A stretch of DNA of 64,000 bases from Apricaphanius iberus (Eukaryota > Chordata > Actinopteri > Cyprinodontiformes > Aphaniidae): positions 248,001-312,000 of the forward strand of contig JAPXFQ010000931.1 in NCBI GenBank assembly GCA_028564705.1. The letters are read 5' to 3'. Shown in pieces: positions 1 through 10,999 of this stretch. The notes beneath the pieces were generated by a model. That model saw only the letters and a program-made list of their open reading frames with translations, was not told the origin of the DNA and did not search any database. The translations under genes were made by a program, and so were the position numbers. Within the stretch, counting starts at the first letter, position 1; the number at the start of each line of letters is the position of its first letter.

Positions 1-165
1 GCTGTCAACTCCAGCAAAGGGTCTTTCTCATTGTCGTAACTTTGTCTTGACATGTTTGCTGAAACGGAGTTTATCATTTTGGATTGCTGCTCCAGGATCA
101 AATCCGATATTCGCAGACTGGTCGTTTCCTCCTCTAATGTTCCTGCGTCTTCTCCTCCTACTCAG

Positions 166-3100
166 ATCAGTGAAGGTCACATCGCGGTGCGTGCCAACCT
201 GGGAGACGGCGCTCACTCGCTCCGACTCCCGGGTCACAGGGTGGACGTCGGACAGTGGGTCCTGGTCAGCCTCGGTCGCCACGACAACAAGTTCATCCTG
301 CGCCTGGAGCAGGGAGGGGGCTCCCGGGAGGTTCAGGCTGAGCTGGGGAGACGCAGGGAGATAGTGGTTCATCCGACCAGCCTGACGGTCGGCAACAGTC
401 CAAACGTTGGAGACAGGGCTGACTTTCAGGGTGAGATCCTACTCTCATCAGCATTACGCTGTCAAAGATATTTTCTTTAACTGATCGACTTTACATGTTT
501 TGGGTCTCTTTGTATTTGGTATTTCTATAAAAATGTATTATTTTTAGGTGTTGCGTAATTCAGTTCTTTGCAAAAAGTTTTCTTTACCGACGTTCATCTT
601 TTGTCACATTAGAACTAGGGACGTAACGATATCAATACTATTGATTAGTTAACCGATACCATGAACCAATACTTAAAATGTGGAAACTCTGCAATGATTT
701 ATTAGAACATGTTTATTTTTTTACTTCGAATTTTTGTTGTGTCATCATCATTTGTAATAGTTTATCTTTTATATAATTATCCATTCCAGTTCAAGGCATT
801 TTTTGTGTGGCAGAAGTATCATCATTGGTACTCAAGTATCGGTATCATATTGGTTTGAAAAAAGTGATTGCATCCGTAATTAGAACCCATCACATGCTAG
901 TCCAAAGAAGCAGGAGAAACTATATCTGAGCAGCAAATAGTATTTAGTTTAAATAAGATGTACGATTGATTTAAAAACATTTATTGACCTGCAGGAAATA
1001 TCAAATTGTAAAATTCAAGTATTGTTATACATTGTTTTCTTTTGCAGAAGCAAATTTGCTAATTGTAGCATGCATTTGTATTTAACCTGCCTGAGTTAGT
1101 ATTTTTGCACCATCCTCTGGGAAATTGCTGTCTCTGGTTTGCAGATTTAAAGGATATTCCAACCTTTCAGTAAAAAAATATATTTTGCCCTAGTCTCCAG
1201 AAGTAGACACGTGAGAAAAAGGCAAACAGTTACCAACCCAGTCATTCTGCTGAGCTGGCAGCAGTCAATTTCCTAAACAGCTTAGGTTATTTTAACAAAA
1301 ACACTTTCTACACTAGTTTAAGCTGCCGGATGCTGTCAATCAAAATGATGGAAAAACAAAAATATTTAGCACCATCTCTAGTTCTGAGCTTTGGATATTA
1401 ATTTAGATCCTAATATTTTCTATCCACTTCAGTTTTATGCTTTACTTCGAGGTAGTTTATGACATAAAAACCTAACAACAAAATACATTAAACTGTGAGG
1501 GAATATTTCAACCCTTTCATTTACAGTATTTGTACATTTGAAGAGTTTGCTAACTGCAACACTTGTTAAAAGGCAAAAAATAAAACAAAAAGTACTTGAA
1601 TGGCGTTCACACCTTGTTTAACTTGTTAAATAGAACTGGGTATCGATTCAAATGTAAAGATTTGATTCACTTCTCAAGAGTTAGAATTGCTTATTATGAT
1701 TTGATCCAATCTGTTCTAATTCAGTATTGATAGGGGGAAGTGCTATTAAAAAAATAGTTTTTGAGCTGTTACCTTAAAGGGCCTGTATAATGCTATTTTA
1801 CAGCTTTCAACTTCTGGGATAGACATATATATGATAAAATATTACTTTGGTGTCATATAGTATTAATTTGCCCTGAAATTTAACTTGTATCCTGGAGTAA
1901 ATGTTGAACCATGAAGTAAAACGACTCGTTTCTCTATAATCCTGCCTCCTGTGGGCGTTTTCACAGAGATATTTTAGAAAGTAACCCCCCCCCCCCCCCA
2001 AAAAAAAAAAAGTGGTTTCAACTGCTAAAACCGGAGCAGCTATGAGCTCTGAGGAGGGGGAGGGTGTGTTTGGAACTCTACCAGAGCTAAGCTGCTCTCC
2101 CTGCAGAGGCGGTGCAGACACCTCTAGCACTTCCTAATGGTAACATAGTGATGTAAAATACGTCACAATGTGAACACTCAGTCGTTCTCCAAGAGAGGGC
2201 GGTGCAGCTGCTCAGACAGCAGGATTCAGGAGGATTACTCAGACATTTGTGAATTAAGCCAAAAAACCACTCTCGCAGGGAATTTTATGAGACAATTATA
2301 CTAACAAGTGGTTGAAAACTCCAAAAACTTGATTTTGCATGATAAAGGAGCTTTAGTCCTATGCCTGTAATTCCATGAATCAACACTGGGTGGTGTTACA
2401 GTTCATTGTGGGAAACCTTTAACCCTTTCAGAACTTAAAGGACCTATATCCTCCAAAATCAGGTTTTTGGAGTTTTCAACCATCTGGTAGTGCAATTTCT
2501 CATTAAAAAAAACAGCCAGAGGGGTTTTTGTCTCTAAGGCCCCGTCCACACTACTGCGTTTTCGTTTAGAACCGTAGAGTTAAAACGAAAACTATCTCCG
2601 TCCACACTAGCGTTTTCCCTGCGTATTAGAATTGATCTCCGTCCAAATTAAAACGACTGAAAACGCAGATCGCATGACCATTCTCCAACACCGGGCATAC
2701 GCGCTCCGGTATAAACAGGAAACAGATTGACCATTCCTCAGATTTGATGAAAGTAGCCAAGCTAACGTACCTGCTAAACATGCCGAAGGCCACAGATGTA
2801 ATTCGCTTTCCATGTTGCAGTTTCTAACGTAATGTACTCCAGGCTGTTTTTGTATGTTATCTTCCGGGGACGGGTCATGTGACGGGTGGCTGACGAATCA
2901 GGGAAGGATACGCCATGACCGATGACACCCAATCATAGAGCCGAGTGTGATCTGCTGCGTCATCGTTTCTAAAGTCCTCCGTTTCAAGACGTCCACAGCA
3001 AAACGCCCTCCGGAGTTTCAAAACGAAAAACGGGGTCGGCAGCGTTTCGAAACTTCTCCGTTTTTGGTCTCCGTTTTTGCCGTTTTAGTGTGGATGGGAG

Positions 3101-6100
3101 GTGCAAACGTAGCAAAAGGTCTCCGTTTTTAAACGAAAACACAGTAGTGTGGACGGGGCCTAAGTCATGCATTTCTGGGTAATCCTCAGTAATCCACCTG
3201 CTCTCTGATCTGAGTGTTCAAATTAGGGGGTGGGGGTTACAGAGAAACGAGCCGTTTTACTTCGTAAACATTAACTCCAGGATACAAGTTAAATGTCAGG
3301 ACAAATTAATACTATAGAACACCAGCGGAAACATTTTATCATGTATATGTCTGTGCCAGAAGTTGAAAACTGTAAAATAGCTTGATATAGCCCCTCTAAA
3401 GTGCATTAAATTAAACCATTGTGGAACTGGTTTGTTTTGGTCTATGAAGCGGCAGAACTACATTGTGATAACAGTTTGAGTTGACCTTCATTCTTTTTGC
3501 AAGAAAGGCTGTTACTAGCTTATTCTGGTTGACACTGAATTAATTTGGAGTATACATGAATCGAAGTATTGTAAATGCATTTGTGTGTGGTGTGAAAACC
3601 ATGCTCCTAAATCCAATCATGTGTTGCCTTTTTCCGGTGCAGGCTGTCTGCGGGACGTCCGCTTCAACGGCCACGTCCTCCCTCTGGACGGGCAGAGTCG
3701 GGACTTGGTGACGGTGCTGGAGAGGCGAGGGGTCACCCCCAGCTGCTCCAGTGACGCCTGCAGAGGCCAACCCTGTCGCAGCCCGCTGCGCTGCATCGAC
3801 CTGTGGAGAAAACACCAGTGCAAGTAAACAATGCATGAACGCAAACCCACACAGATTAAATCGAGTATGTTCAGATCTGATGAAACTCACTCATCATGTC
3901 TGTCTCTGCTGTCCCCTCCCAGGTGTCCGGGCTCCCAGGTGACGGTAACGGATGACTCTGGCCTCCAGCGTTGTGTACCATCACCCTGTGCTCCGTCCTC
4001 CTGTCGTAATGGCGGCATATGCCACGCCCTCTCACCCGACAGTTACCAGTGTCGGTGTCAGGAGGGCTTCAGGGGTCAGCGATGCGAGCTCGGGCAGGTC
4101 AAAGGTCAGAGGATGACTGCACTGAGTCCCAGCTCCATCCTCGCCATCAGCATGTGCCTGCTAGTCTTTATAGGTAAGAGAAAAAAGTGGTTAAAGTGAG
4201 CTTTAGGACACTGGCTCAAGAAAATCTTGAAGTTTTATGTGACGCTCAGATGAACGTCATGCAAATCTAAGAAAATCCCAACGTGATATAAAAAAATGAA
4301 TGGGAACACAGAAGTCACCTGAGTGAATTCAATGCAGTTAAAAAACCCAAAGTTTAAACCCGACATTTCCACATACTAGACAAAAATATTTTTTTATACC
4401 CATCGGATAAAATTACCAAATAATTTATATGAGATTTCTGCTAAATAAGGAGAGATTTTTCTTTAGAAATGCATGGCCACAATGTGACGCCGTACTTGGT
4501 TTTGCTCCTACAGCCCCAACCTCTTCGGATACCCCTCAATACTGGACAAAAACTAACACCAACTAGTGTTCTGTCAGTGGACACAGTTTCATATGAATTT
4601 GGTCAAGGGTGTAATGTATGGATCTTTCAATGCAAACAATATGCTTCCTTGTGTGTTGTCCCCATTTGACCATTGGCCTTCGTTAGGTAGGGAATATACT
4701 TGCTTTTTAACCTCTCGCAATGACGTATTGACACCAGTAGCAGGCTACTACTGGAGAGTTCCACTAGGGGGCAGAGTACAGAACTCAGACTGGATAGAGT
4801 GCCAGATCTGTAGGGGAGAAACTAAACAACAATGGCGACCGTAGAGGAAATAATTAGCTGGTTAATTTTCAGATTATGAAAAAGACGGCAGCAGTGTCGT
4901 AGAAGGTATGTAAAAGCAGATTTAACGCTATTGTTTTGTATTACTACTGCTTTTTCCGCCTTTGAGCCTGTGTACCTACATGATCAAATAGCGTTCTACA
5001 ATCCCCTCCTAGTAGTTACTCGCAGACGTGTCACTTTAATTTCAGAGAAGGTGCACAAACGACGCTTGAAACAAACGCAAGCGGTTGCGGCCCGGCTCGG
5101 TCCTGGTGCATGTCGGGCGGGTCCTGGGTGGTCCGGTGTGTCGGGCGGCCGCTGTTTTGGGCCGACGTCCTCTTTGGATTGACTGGGGCACCTCTTCTGG
5201 GGGTGCCGAGGTTGTAGAACAGATTGGTGCCGTCCGGTGGATCGGTGGGGACCGTGCCTGGCGCCCAGTCCTCCTGCCGGTTCCAGGACTTCTGCTGGCT
5301 GGTCTGTTCGCCTGGTGGGGCTGTCCGGCATTGGCTGGGCCCCTGATCTTGGCGCCCTACGTGGGGCGGGATCTGGACCCGGGAGCTGGAAGATCTGGAT
5401 GTCCAGGTGCCGGCTGGGCGCGGCCTGGGGAGGGTGTACATCCGCTGTGGCTCTTGCTGTGGCTCCCTGGCGTGTGGGTGTGTGGAGGCGGGCCGGGTAT
5501 TTGGCGGTGGGTATTGGTCCGGGGTGGCGGCGGCGTGTGTTGTCCGTCGGTTGGCTGCGGATCCTCCTTGCCTGCGGCGGGGGGCACTTGTCGGCTGGTC
5601 CCTGGTTGGGGCCCCGCTGGGGGGCGGGGTGCCCCTGGTCCCCGTGGCCTCCGGTTCCTGATCCGGGCCCGCCCTGGCGTGGCCGGTTACCGGCGGAGCC
5701 CGTGAGCTCGTCACTGCGATCTCTCGGGCCCCAGCATTGCGGCTGGTGGGTGTTCCCCTGGGGCTTCCATCTGTTCCCCTCTTGGCGGGTGATCGACCCT
5801 GCGCTGATCCGCCTGTGGCCTCTGTACTCTATGGGACCCTGGATGCATACATCTCTTGCCTCCTCCATGTCTGTGCCGATTCCTGTAGGACGGATTGACG
5901 GTTCCTTACACCAGCTATCAATCACTTGCGTGGGGAAACCTTATTCCGACCTGCATGCTCGCACACACATGGGTGTGGGGACATTGGTGAGGACGGACAT
6001 ATCTTAAGCAGAGGTTATCATCATTAGTTAGTTGTTCACAGAGGTGGAGGACTGGGATGTTTTCTTGTGTTCTTTGTTTGCCTCCCTTTCTTGTGTCGTC

Positions 6101-9100
6101 GGTTCGCACCTCTGCTGGTCCGGTTTCTTTTCTTCACCTTCTTCCTTTCTTCCTTCTTGTCTCAGTTTAATGTCCATGACGTCAGGAAATTGAACCCACA
6201 GTAATCACTAATAAAGATTTTTCATACATATACATCAAGTGGCGTACTACAGCGAAGCTGTAATACTCTGCTTGGGAAAGTAAAACTGTTGGGCTTGTAC
6301 TTGGTACTCAGACACCAATTCTGAGTAGCATACTGCTAGACAGGACACGTTAAAAAAAAAAAAAAAAAAAAAGAAAGAAACAAACGCAAACTACGCAGGC
6401 AGCTATGATAAATATATTTTTGGCTCTATTTCAAATTTGCCCCATCAGCATGCGCAAAAAGCCAGGATTTTGATCACTTTAGCTCTCCCATTCTTGAAGG
6501 GAATACCTACCAAATGCAAAGCTGTTTGATCAAAAACTCTAGGAGCAGTTTGATCAAATGTAAAGGCTGCAAATGTCCAAAATAAGGTCAAAAATCACAA
6601 GTTCAATCCATGATGGCCATGGTTCAAGCCACACATGTAGACGTCCTTTAGGGCCACTCAAACATGCTGCTAGTGTGCAACAACCCCCGAACAAACCCAA
6701 AAGACCTAATTAAGTTAAGGGCTGAAGCTAGAAATAAAAGGAAAGAGGTATATAAATAAAAATTCTATTAAATTAAAAATAAGAAAAAAAGTCTGTTATT
6801 TATTCTATATAGTGTATTTTACTTAGTGAGCTGAGTTACTCAAATAATTAAGCTTTTTAATAATATTCTAGTTTATTGCATGTACAGAGATAATATCCCT
6901 TTAGGTATCCTGTCTAAAACCGGCAATTCTAACTTGTGCAACAGTCAACTCATCAATAGTTTTTCAATTAGATCTGAAGCACAGAGGTCGGGATCGGCGT
7001 CAGAACTGACTTACATAAAAGCTGAACTGCTGACCTGACTGTTCAGTCTAACCTTGGATGGTTGCCTCCCAAAGCAGCTGTTAGATCAGGCACCATGTTT
7101 TTTCACGATAGGATCTCATAGCAATGATCCAACATCGATCGGTCTACACATCGGTCTACTCTTCCATAAAGCAAATGCCGTGCTGCTTGGCTAAACTGTA
7201 ACGCTCTTCGGTTTTGAATACATTTCATTCTGAAATGATCTTTTCTTTGCTTTAAATTGTTTTATCGTCAACTGGTTTGGCCTTTAAAAGATGTACGGTA
7301 AATCTCATCTACCTTCTGTCTGCGTGTAGTTGTTCTGGTGGCGGTGACGGTTTGGAATCAGAAAGGCAGCCGCAACAAGTTCAGGAAACGAGGAGTTTAC
7401 CACATCCCTGCTGAACACCAGAGCTGGGAGGACATCCGCGAAAACATCCTCAACTACAACGAGGAAGGAGGAGGAGAGCAGGACCAGGTACTCAATCACT
7501 CACACAGAGACGCACACTGCTGAACATGTTCAATCTATGGCTTTTAAAGTGTCAGTTCATGTCTGCCTGCACCCAGTCAGAATCCCTCACTGGACAACAA
7601 AATTATCCAGTAAACAACAGTACAACCTTTGGGTTGAAGCATTCAGTTTATGTTTTTTCTTGTACAACACAGAGCTGTAGGACAGAGTGAAATCAAAGCA
7701 ATCTGATACCTTGATCAAGGCTGGACTAAAGGCTTCTTTATTATTTCAACAATATTTTCAGTTTGTAAAGTTAAACTCTCAGTGATTTGGCCTGTCATAA
7801 CAGAAATGTAAATTTTTCAAAGTCATATTTGTGTCCAAGTTGTTTATTCACTCATAAATGTCACACTGTGTAACTAAATATTCAGTTAGCTAAATAATTA
7901 GGTTGTAAACTAAACATTTAGCTCAGAGCTAAATAGGAGGAAGTTGTTTAACAAAATAAAAGGTGGGTTTGCAAGTTTTTTATATAAACTCCTGCTGCTG
8001 GTGTAGTCACTGCTGTAGATCCTTTTGCTAAAAGTCTGTATTGTCGTTAAAAAAGCTCCCCAATGTTTAAAGCTAAACGTTAGACACGCTGGGACAAATT
8101 AAACAAGACCCAACTTTTATTTTGTCTGTCTACTTCTGCTTTTTGGCCAGTAAATTAGCATATTAGCTAGATTTTAGCTCTGAGCCAAATGTTTAGTTCG
8201 AAGCTAAATACTTAGCTAGCTATTAGCTTACCAGCTATACCTTTAGCTATAAACTAAAAATGTTACCTGCTAAGTATTTGTTGTGCAACTAAATATGTAG
8301 TTTATGGACTAAATAATTAGCTGACGAGGTTAATGTTTAGTTAAAAGTTTTAGTTCCCAAAAAATTAGGGATCAACTTTCTGTGCAGGTCTAAGTAGTAA
8401 AGACAGGTTGTCCCATAGAATAAGTGTTTTTTGGATGGCAGTGGAAGCTCATCTCATTAGCTGCTTGGTTTCATCCAGAAACGAGCTGACTGCACTCATG
8501 TCTTCAACAAAGCCTTGATTGTAAGGAGATATTTTATTTATGGAGTACATGTCTTTCGTTTCTTCCCTCTCAGAACGCGTATGACATCACGGAGCTGAAG
8601 CGCCCTCTGTGCTCCAGTTTGTCCCAGTCGTCCTCCTGCACCACCGCCCCGCTCATCAAGTCCTCTCCGGGTTCCCAGGAGGAGGTTCATCCGTCCGGCT
8701 CCTCCTGCAGCTCCGGTGCTCCCTACCTCAGCATCCCTCATCATCACCACCACCATCACCACCATCAGCACGCAGTGAGCGCCGGCTACGTCGGCGACGC
8801 CACTTACGCCAACTACTCCTCCCACGCAGGCAGGGACGCAGAGACGAGTGACGCGGGAAGCTGCGTTGGCGCTCCGCCTGCGGCACGCTCCCATGTGGAC
8901 TTCAAGAGCTACGTGGAGCGAATCATCTGGGAGGCGGACAACGACGGCGGCGCTTTCCCAGCCGACGCCTACCACGTATGGTGCGTTGAGGGTTCTGGGT
9001 CGTCGGCAGGAAGCCTCAGCTCTCTGGGGTCGGCGGTGTCCTGCAGAAGGATGCCCGCCGGGGACAGGGAGAAGGAAGAGGAGGAGGAGGATGAAGGAGG

Positions 9101-9251
9101 TTATGTGTGTGACAGGCTGTCACGGTGGGGCCCAAAGTTTCAGGCTCTGAGTGAGATGTACGACCGGCCACAGCTGGTCCTCACATACAGGGACGCAATA
9201 GCCTACATACAGAGGAGCCACAGCCATGACCCCCTGCCTCAGCACCACTAG
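166..9251 (+). CDS. Type III classical cadherin (neural-cadherin/Hz-cadherin-like), 3' portion
   Basis: Five exons join in frame: 166-430, 3643-3823, 3923-4173, 7330-7487 and 8574-9251 (stop TAG 9249-9251); all introns are GT-AG. About 510 residues are present and the 5' part lies outside the window. In order they are: the end of a laminin-G domain (VDVGQWVLVSL, then CLRDVRFNG across the first intron), an EGF-like module ending HQCKCPG, a canonical EGF (SCRNGGICH...CRCQEGFRGQRCEL), a transmembrane helix split by the third intron (SSILAISMCLLVFI / VVLVAVTVW), then a juxtamembrane segment (IRENILNYNEEGGGEQDQ) and the catenin-binding tail (GSGSSAGSLSSL...LSRWGPKFQALSEMY). The tail motifs are those by which classical cadherins bind p120 and beta-catenin. 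LamG and EGF modules next to the membrane are typical of type III cadherins such as Drosophila CadN and chicken Hz-cadherin, not of type I/II. The tail carries an unusual His run and an acidic run. The family call is firm; the orthologue name is left open. Confidence 0.9.
616..878. mobile_element. hAT-like miniature element, copy 1, with perfect 8-bp target duplication
   Basis: The 263-bp element starts TAGGGACGTAACGATATC and ends in the diverged inverse (GATTGCATCCGTA). It is flanked by identical 8-bp repeats ATTAGAAC (608-615 and 879-886), the duplication length of hAT transposons. It has no coding capacity. Its sequence, reverse-complemented, matches the element at 33647-33924 and parts of 9605-9927 and 59736-60160. 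Confidence 0.85.
1625..1735. repeat. Interspersed repeat with 'GGGTATCGATTC' start
   Basis: The block resembles the reverse complement of 25345-25470 (CTGGGTGTCGATTCAAAG... and AGAGTTAGAATTGATTATC there). Two diverged copies in one window point to an interspersed family. No ends or target duplications could be fixed. It lies in the first cadherin intron of the window. Confidence 0.5.
1774..2355 (+). mobile_element. TTAA-flanked miniature DNA transposon, copy A
   Basis: The element begins TTAA-AGGGCCTGTATAATGC and closes with an inverted, diverged terminus (GATAAAGGAGC, then TTTA). It is non-coding and includes a C-run followed by an A-run near 1986-2011. The TTAA flank suggests piggyBac or Kolobok mobilisation, but this is inferred from the flank only. 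A second copy in opposite orientation follows at 2435-3400. Confidence 0.7.
2435..3400 (-). mobile_element. TTAA-flanked miniature DNA transposon, copy B, interrupted
   Basis: Read on the minus strand, this repeats copy A: the same terminal block (ATTTTACAG, then TTTCAACTTCTGG), the same block containing TTAACTTGTATCCTGGAG, and the same far end (GGTTGAAAACTCCAAAAAC). The left end has TTAA at 2435-2438; the right flank is degraded to CTAA. Copy B has a shorter interior than A and is split by a Harbinger-like element at 2538-3160. Confidence 0.75.
2538..3160. mobile_element. Harbinger-like miniature element nested in copy B
   Basis: The 623-bp element has matching inverted ends: GGCCCCGTCCACACTACTG at the left and its complement CAGTAGTGTGGACGGGGCC at the right. 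It is flanked by the 3-bp duplication TAA (2535-2537 and 3161-3163), as expected for PIF/Harbinger. The interior is built of GTTTTCGTTT-like motifs and has no coding capacity. Confidence 0.85.
4762..4776 (+). promoter_or_regulatory. CTCF-like motif
   Basis: CCACTAGGGGGCAGA matches the core of the vertebrate CTCF motif (CCASYAGRKGGC). It lies in the cadherin intron, about 300 bp upstream of the LINE insertion. Motif match only. Confidence 0.4.
5081..6376 (+). mobile_element. 5'-truncated LINE-type retroposon, GC-rich, with poly(A) tail
   Basis: The 1.3-kb insertion is bounded by a perfect 13-bp target duplication GAAACAAACGCAA (5068-5080 and 6377-6389) and ends in a poly(A) tail from 6353, the signature of target-primed reverse transcription. 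The first ~650 bp are strikingly G/C-rich against an AT-rich intron. An AATAAA occurs near 6211, 140 bp before the tail. Long open frames in the GC-rich part occur on both strands and look like composition artefacts. The body resembles a LINE 3' region; the clade was not identified. It lies in the large cadherin intron. Confidence 0.8.
7858..8345. repeat. Degenerate self-complementary minisatellite (CTAAATATTTAG-type)
   Basis: Many imperfect copies of the near-palindromic words TTTAGCT, AGCTAAAT, TAAACTAAA and TTAGCTA alternate in both orientations through this stretch of the last cadherin intron. A non-repeat block (about 7940-8150) interrupts them. The pattern would allow many small hairpins. 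No coding potential. Confidence 0.6.
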
Positions 9252-9414
9252 GGGGAGCCACTCACCCCCAACTACACAATTATAGAGTCAGGAAATGCTG
9301 CATTCACACAATGTCAAAAAAAAAAATCAATTTGATTTTAATAATATTGTGGTCCTGTCAGGGATATTTATTCAGTGGAGTAATGTTAATTTAAATTCTA
9401 ACATGTTAAACAGA

Positions 9415-9420
9415 AATAAA
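9415..9420 (+). terminator. Probable poly(A) signal of the cadherin gene
   Basis: AATAAA lies 164 bases after the stop codon, the first canonical hexamer downstream on the plus strand. It would give a short 3' UTR ending near 9440. Inferred from position only. Confidence 0.5.
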
Positions 9421-9604
9421 ACAAGCCAGCAGTGCTTCTTTGCTTCTCAGTTGGTAATTTTATGCAATGGAGGAATCAAACCAAAGAAACAGACACGACA
9501 GGGATGATTTTAGAAGGGAGAAAAGAACAAAAATACCAAATATTTTTGCATTTAAAGCTACAAATGTCTATAAATACCAGAGCATGCTTTCATTAGTTAG
9601 TACT

Positions 9605-9927
9605 TGGTAGGGATGCAACGATACCGCTTTTTAAAAACCAATACGAGACCGACACGTGGATCTGAATATTTGCCAATACCGAGTAATAATCCTGATACTT
9701 CTACCACACAAAAAAATGCAATGAATTGGAATACAGGTTTTATTTTATTTTATACTCTTTACAGTACATCCTGGTGAAATAGATAAAATAAATATATTAA
9801 TTAAAATTATTGCAGAGTTCCCACATCTTAGGTGTATGTTCATGGTATCCGTTAACTAACCGTTACCAATACAAATACATTAGAACAGTATATGCCCCGA
9901 TACCGTTATCAGTGTCGGATTAAACAA
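9605..9927. mobile_element. hAT-like miniature element, copy 2, right end lost
   Basis: It starts TAGGGATGCAACGATACC and follows the copy at 33647-33924: a block ending CTTCTACCACAC, then ATTGCAGAGTTCCCACAT, then GTTCATGGTATCC. The right terminus is not recognisable, so no target duplication could be confirmed. Confidence 0.65.
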
Positions 9928-10049
9928 TTTTTTTGTCCCATATTTTCTCTCTTTCAACTCCTAAATTGTTTTATTATTTTATCATGTTAAATAACTTCAA
10001 AAAGTTGCAAGTTTAAGAGCTGACTGAAGATTTGATTGGATTTTGTTAT

Positions 10050-10340
10050 TTTATTTATATAAATAGATAGTACAAGTGGACATAGCCAGTGTAGAAAACA
10101 GTCTAATCAGTTGAAAACAGTTGTGTTAATATTTATAAATGTTTAAATAATACTTTGGCCATATTTGATAATAATAATAATTCTCATCAACAGGGATTCC
10201 TCTGACTTGTGTTTTATCCAAAATCAGGATTCTGGTCTGTTTGGATGCTACTGGTAACCATGTGGACGTAATTTGGTTTTTCTCTAGTATCAGTGATGTT
10301 TGAATTCAGCTTGACGTTGTTTCAGTTCAGAGCTTGTTAT
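10050..10340 (+). repeat. Interspersed repeat, direct copy (also at 63597-64000)
   Basis: Segments such as GACATAGCCAGTGTAGAAAA, GGATTCC, ATCCAAAATCAG, GGATGCTACTGGTA and CAGTGATGTTTGAATTCAG recur in the same order at 63610-63925. The inverse copy is at 10735-10975. The class of the repeat was not identified. Confidence 0.65.
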
Positions 10341-10734
10341 GAAATAATTAAAATCATATTTTATTCCAAAATAAAATCACTTACTGTTCTCATTTACTGA
10401 GTGCATTACACTTTGCTTTTTACTTGACAACAGTTGTTTTAAATGTGAGTTTTAAGCTCCTTATTTTGCCCTGTGCCATGTTATACCTTCACAGTTTTCC
10501 ATGTTGGAAAAGCAGTTGTCTGGCACAGGACTCACCATATCAGTAATCCAGCAGTTCACACCCACCAGGTGAGAGTGGTTTCATATTTCATACACATTTG
10601 TGTATATATGACTAATAAAAAATATCTAAAAGAAGACCGAGCACCAGACAAATTTAGCTGCAGGGACTGTGGGTAATTCTGGGAGGGGGTGCCCAGTAAA
10701 TAGTCTTTATTTAACTCCTTAGAGTTTTTAAATA

Positions 10735-10975
10735 TAGAACTTTGTCAGTGAATGCATCTTTCAGCAGCAATAAGATCCATAACACGCTCTGCCCTGAAAT
10801 GAATGACTCACCTGAAACAATGTCAAGCTGAATGGAAACATCACTGATACTGGAGAAAAACAAACTGATGTTACCATGGCAACCAGCAGCATCCAATCAT
10901 ACCAGACTCCTGATTTTGGATAAAATGCAAAACAGAGGGATCCCCTTTGATAAGAAGGGATTTTTCCAACAGCTG
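10735..10975 (-). repeat. Interspersed repeat, inverted partner of 10050-10340
   Basis: Read on the minus strand it gives ATCCAAAATCAGGAGTCTGG, GGATGCTGCTGGTTGCCATG, CAGTGATGTTTCCATTCAG and CTTATTGCTGCTGAAAGATG. These match the direct copies at 10190-10330 and, more fully, 63785-63975. The 10.2 and 10.8 kb copies can therefore pair as a large hairpin. Confidence 0.65.
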
Positions 10976-10999
10976 CACATGCTGGATTCAAGTACAGCT

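Noticed and set aside
4996..5925. Long open frames (309 and 227 codons minus, 256 and 206 codons plus) in the GC-rich block
   Set aside because: They occur on both strands over the same bases, are Pro/Gly/Arg-rich without domains, and lie inside a retroposon bounded by target duplications. Stop codons are simply rare at this GC content.
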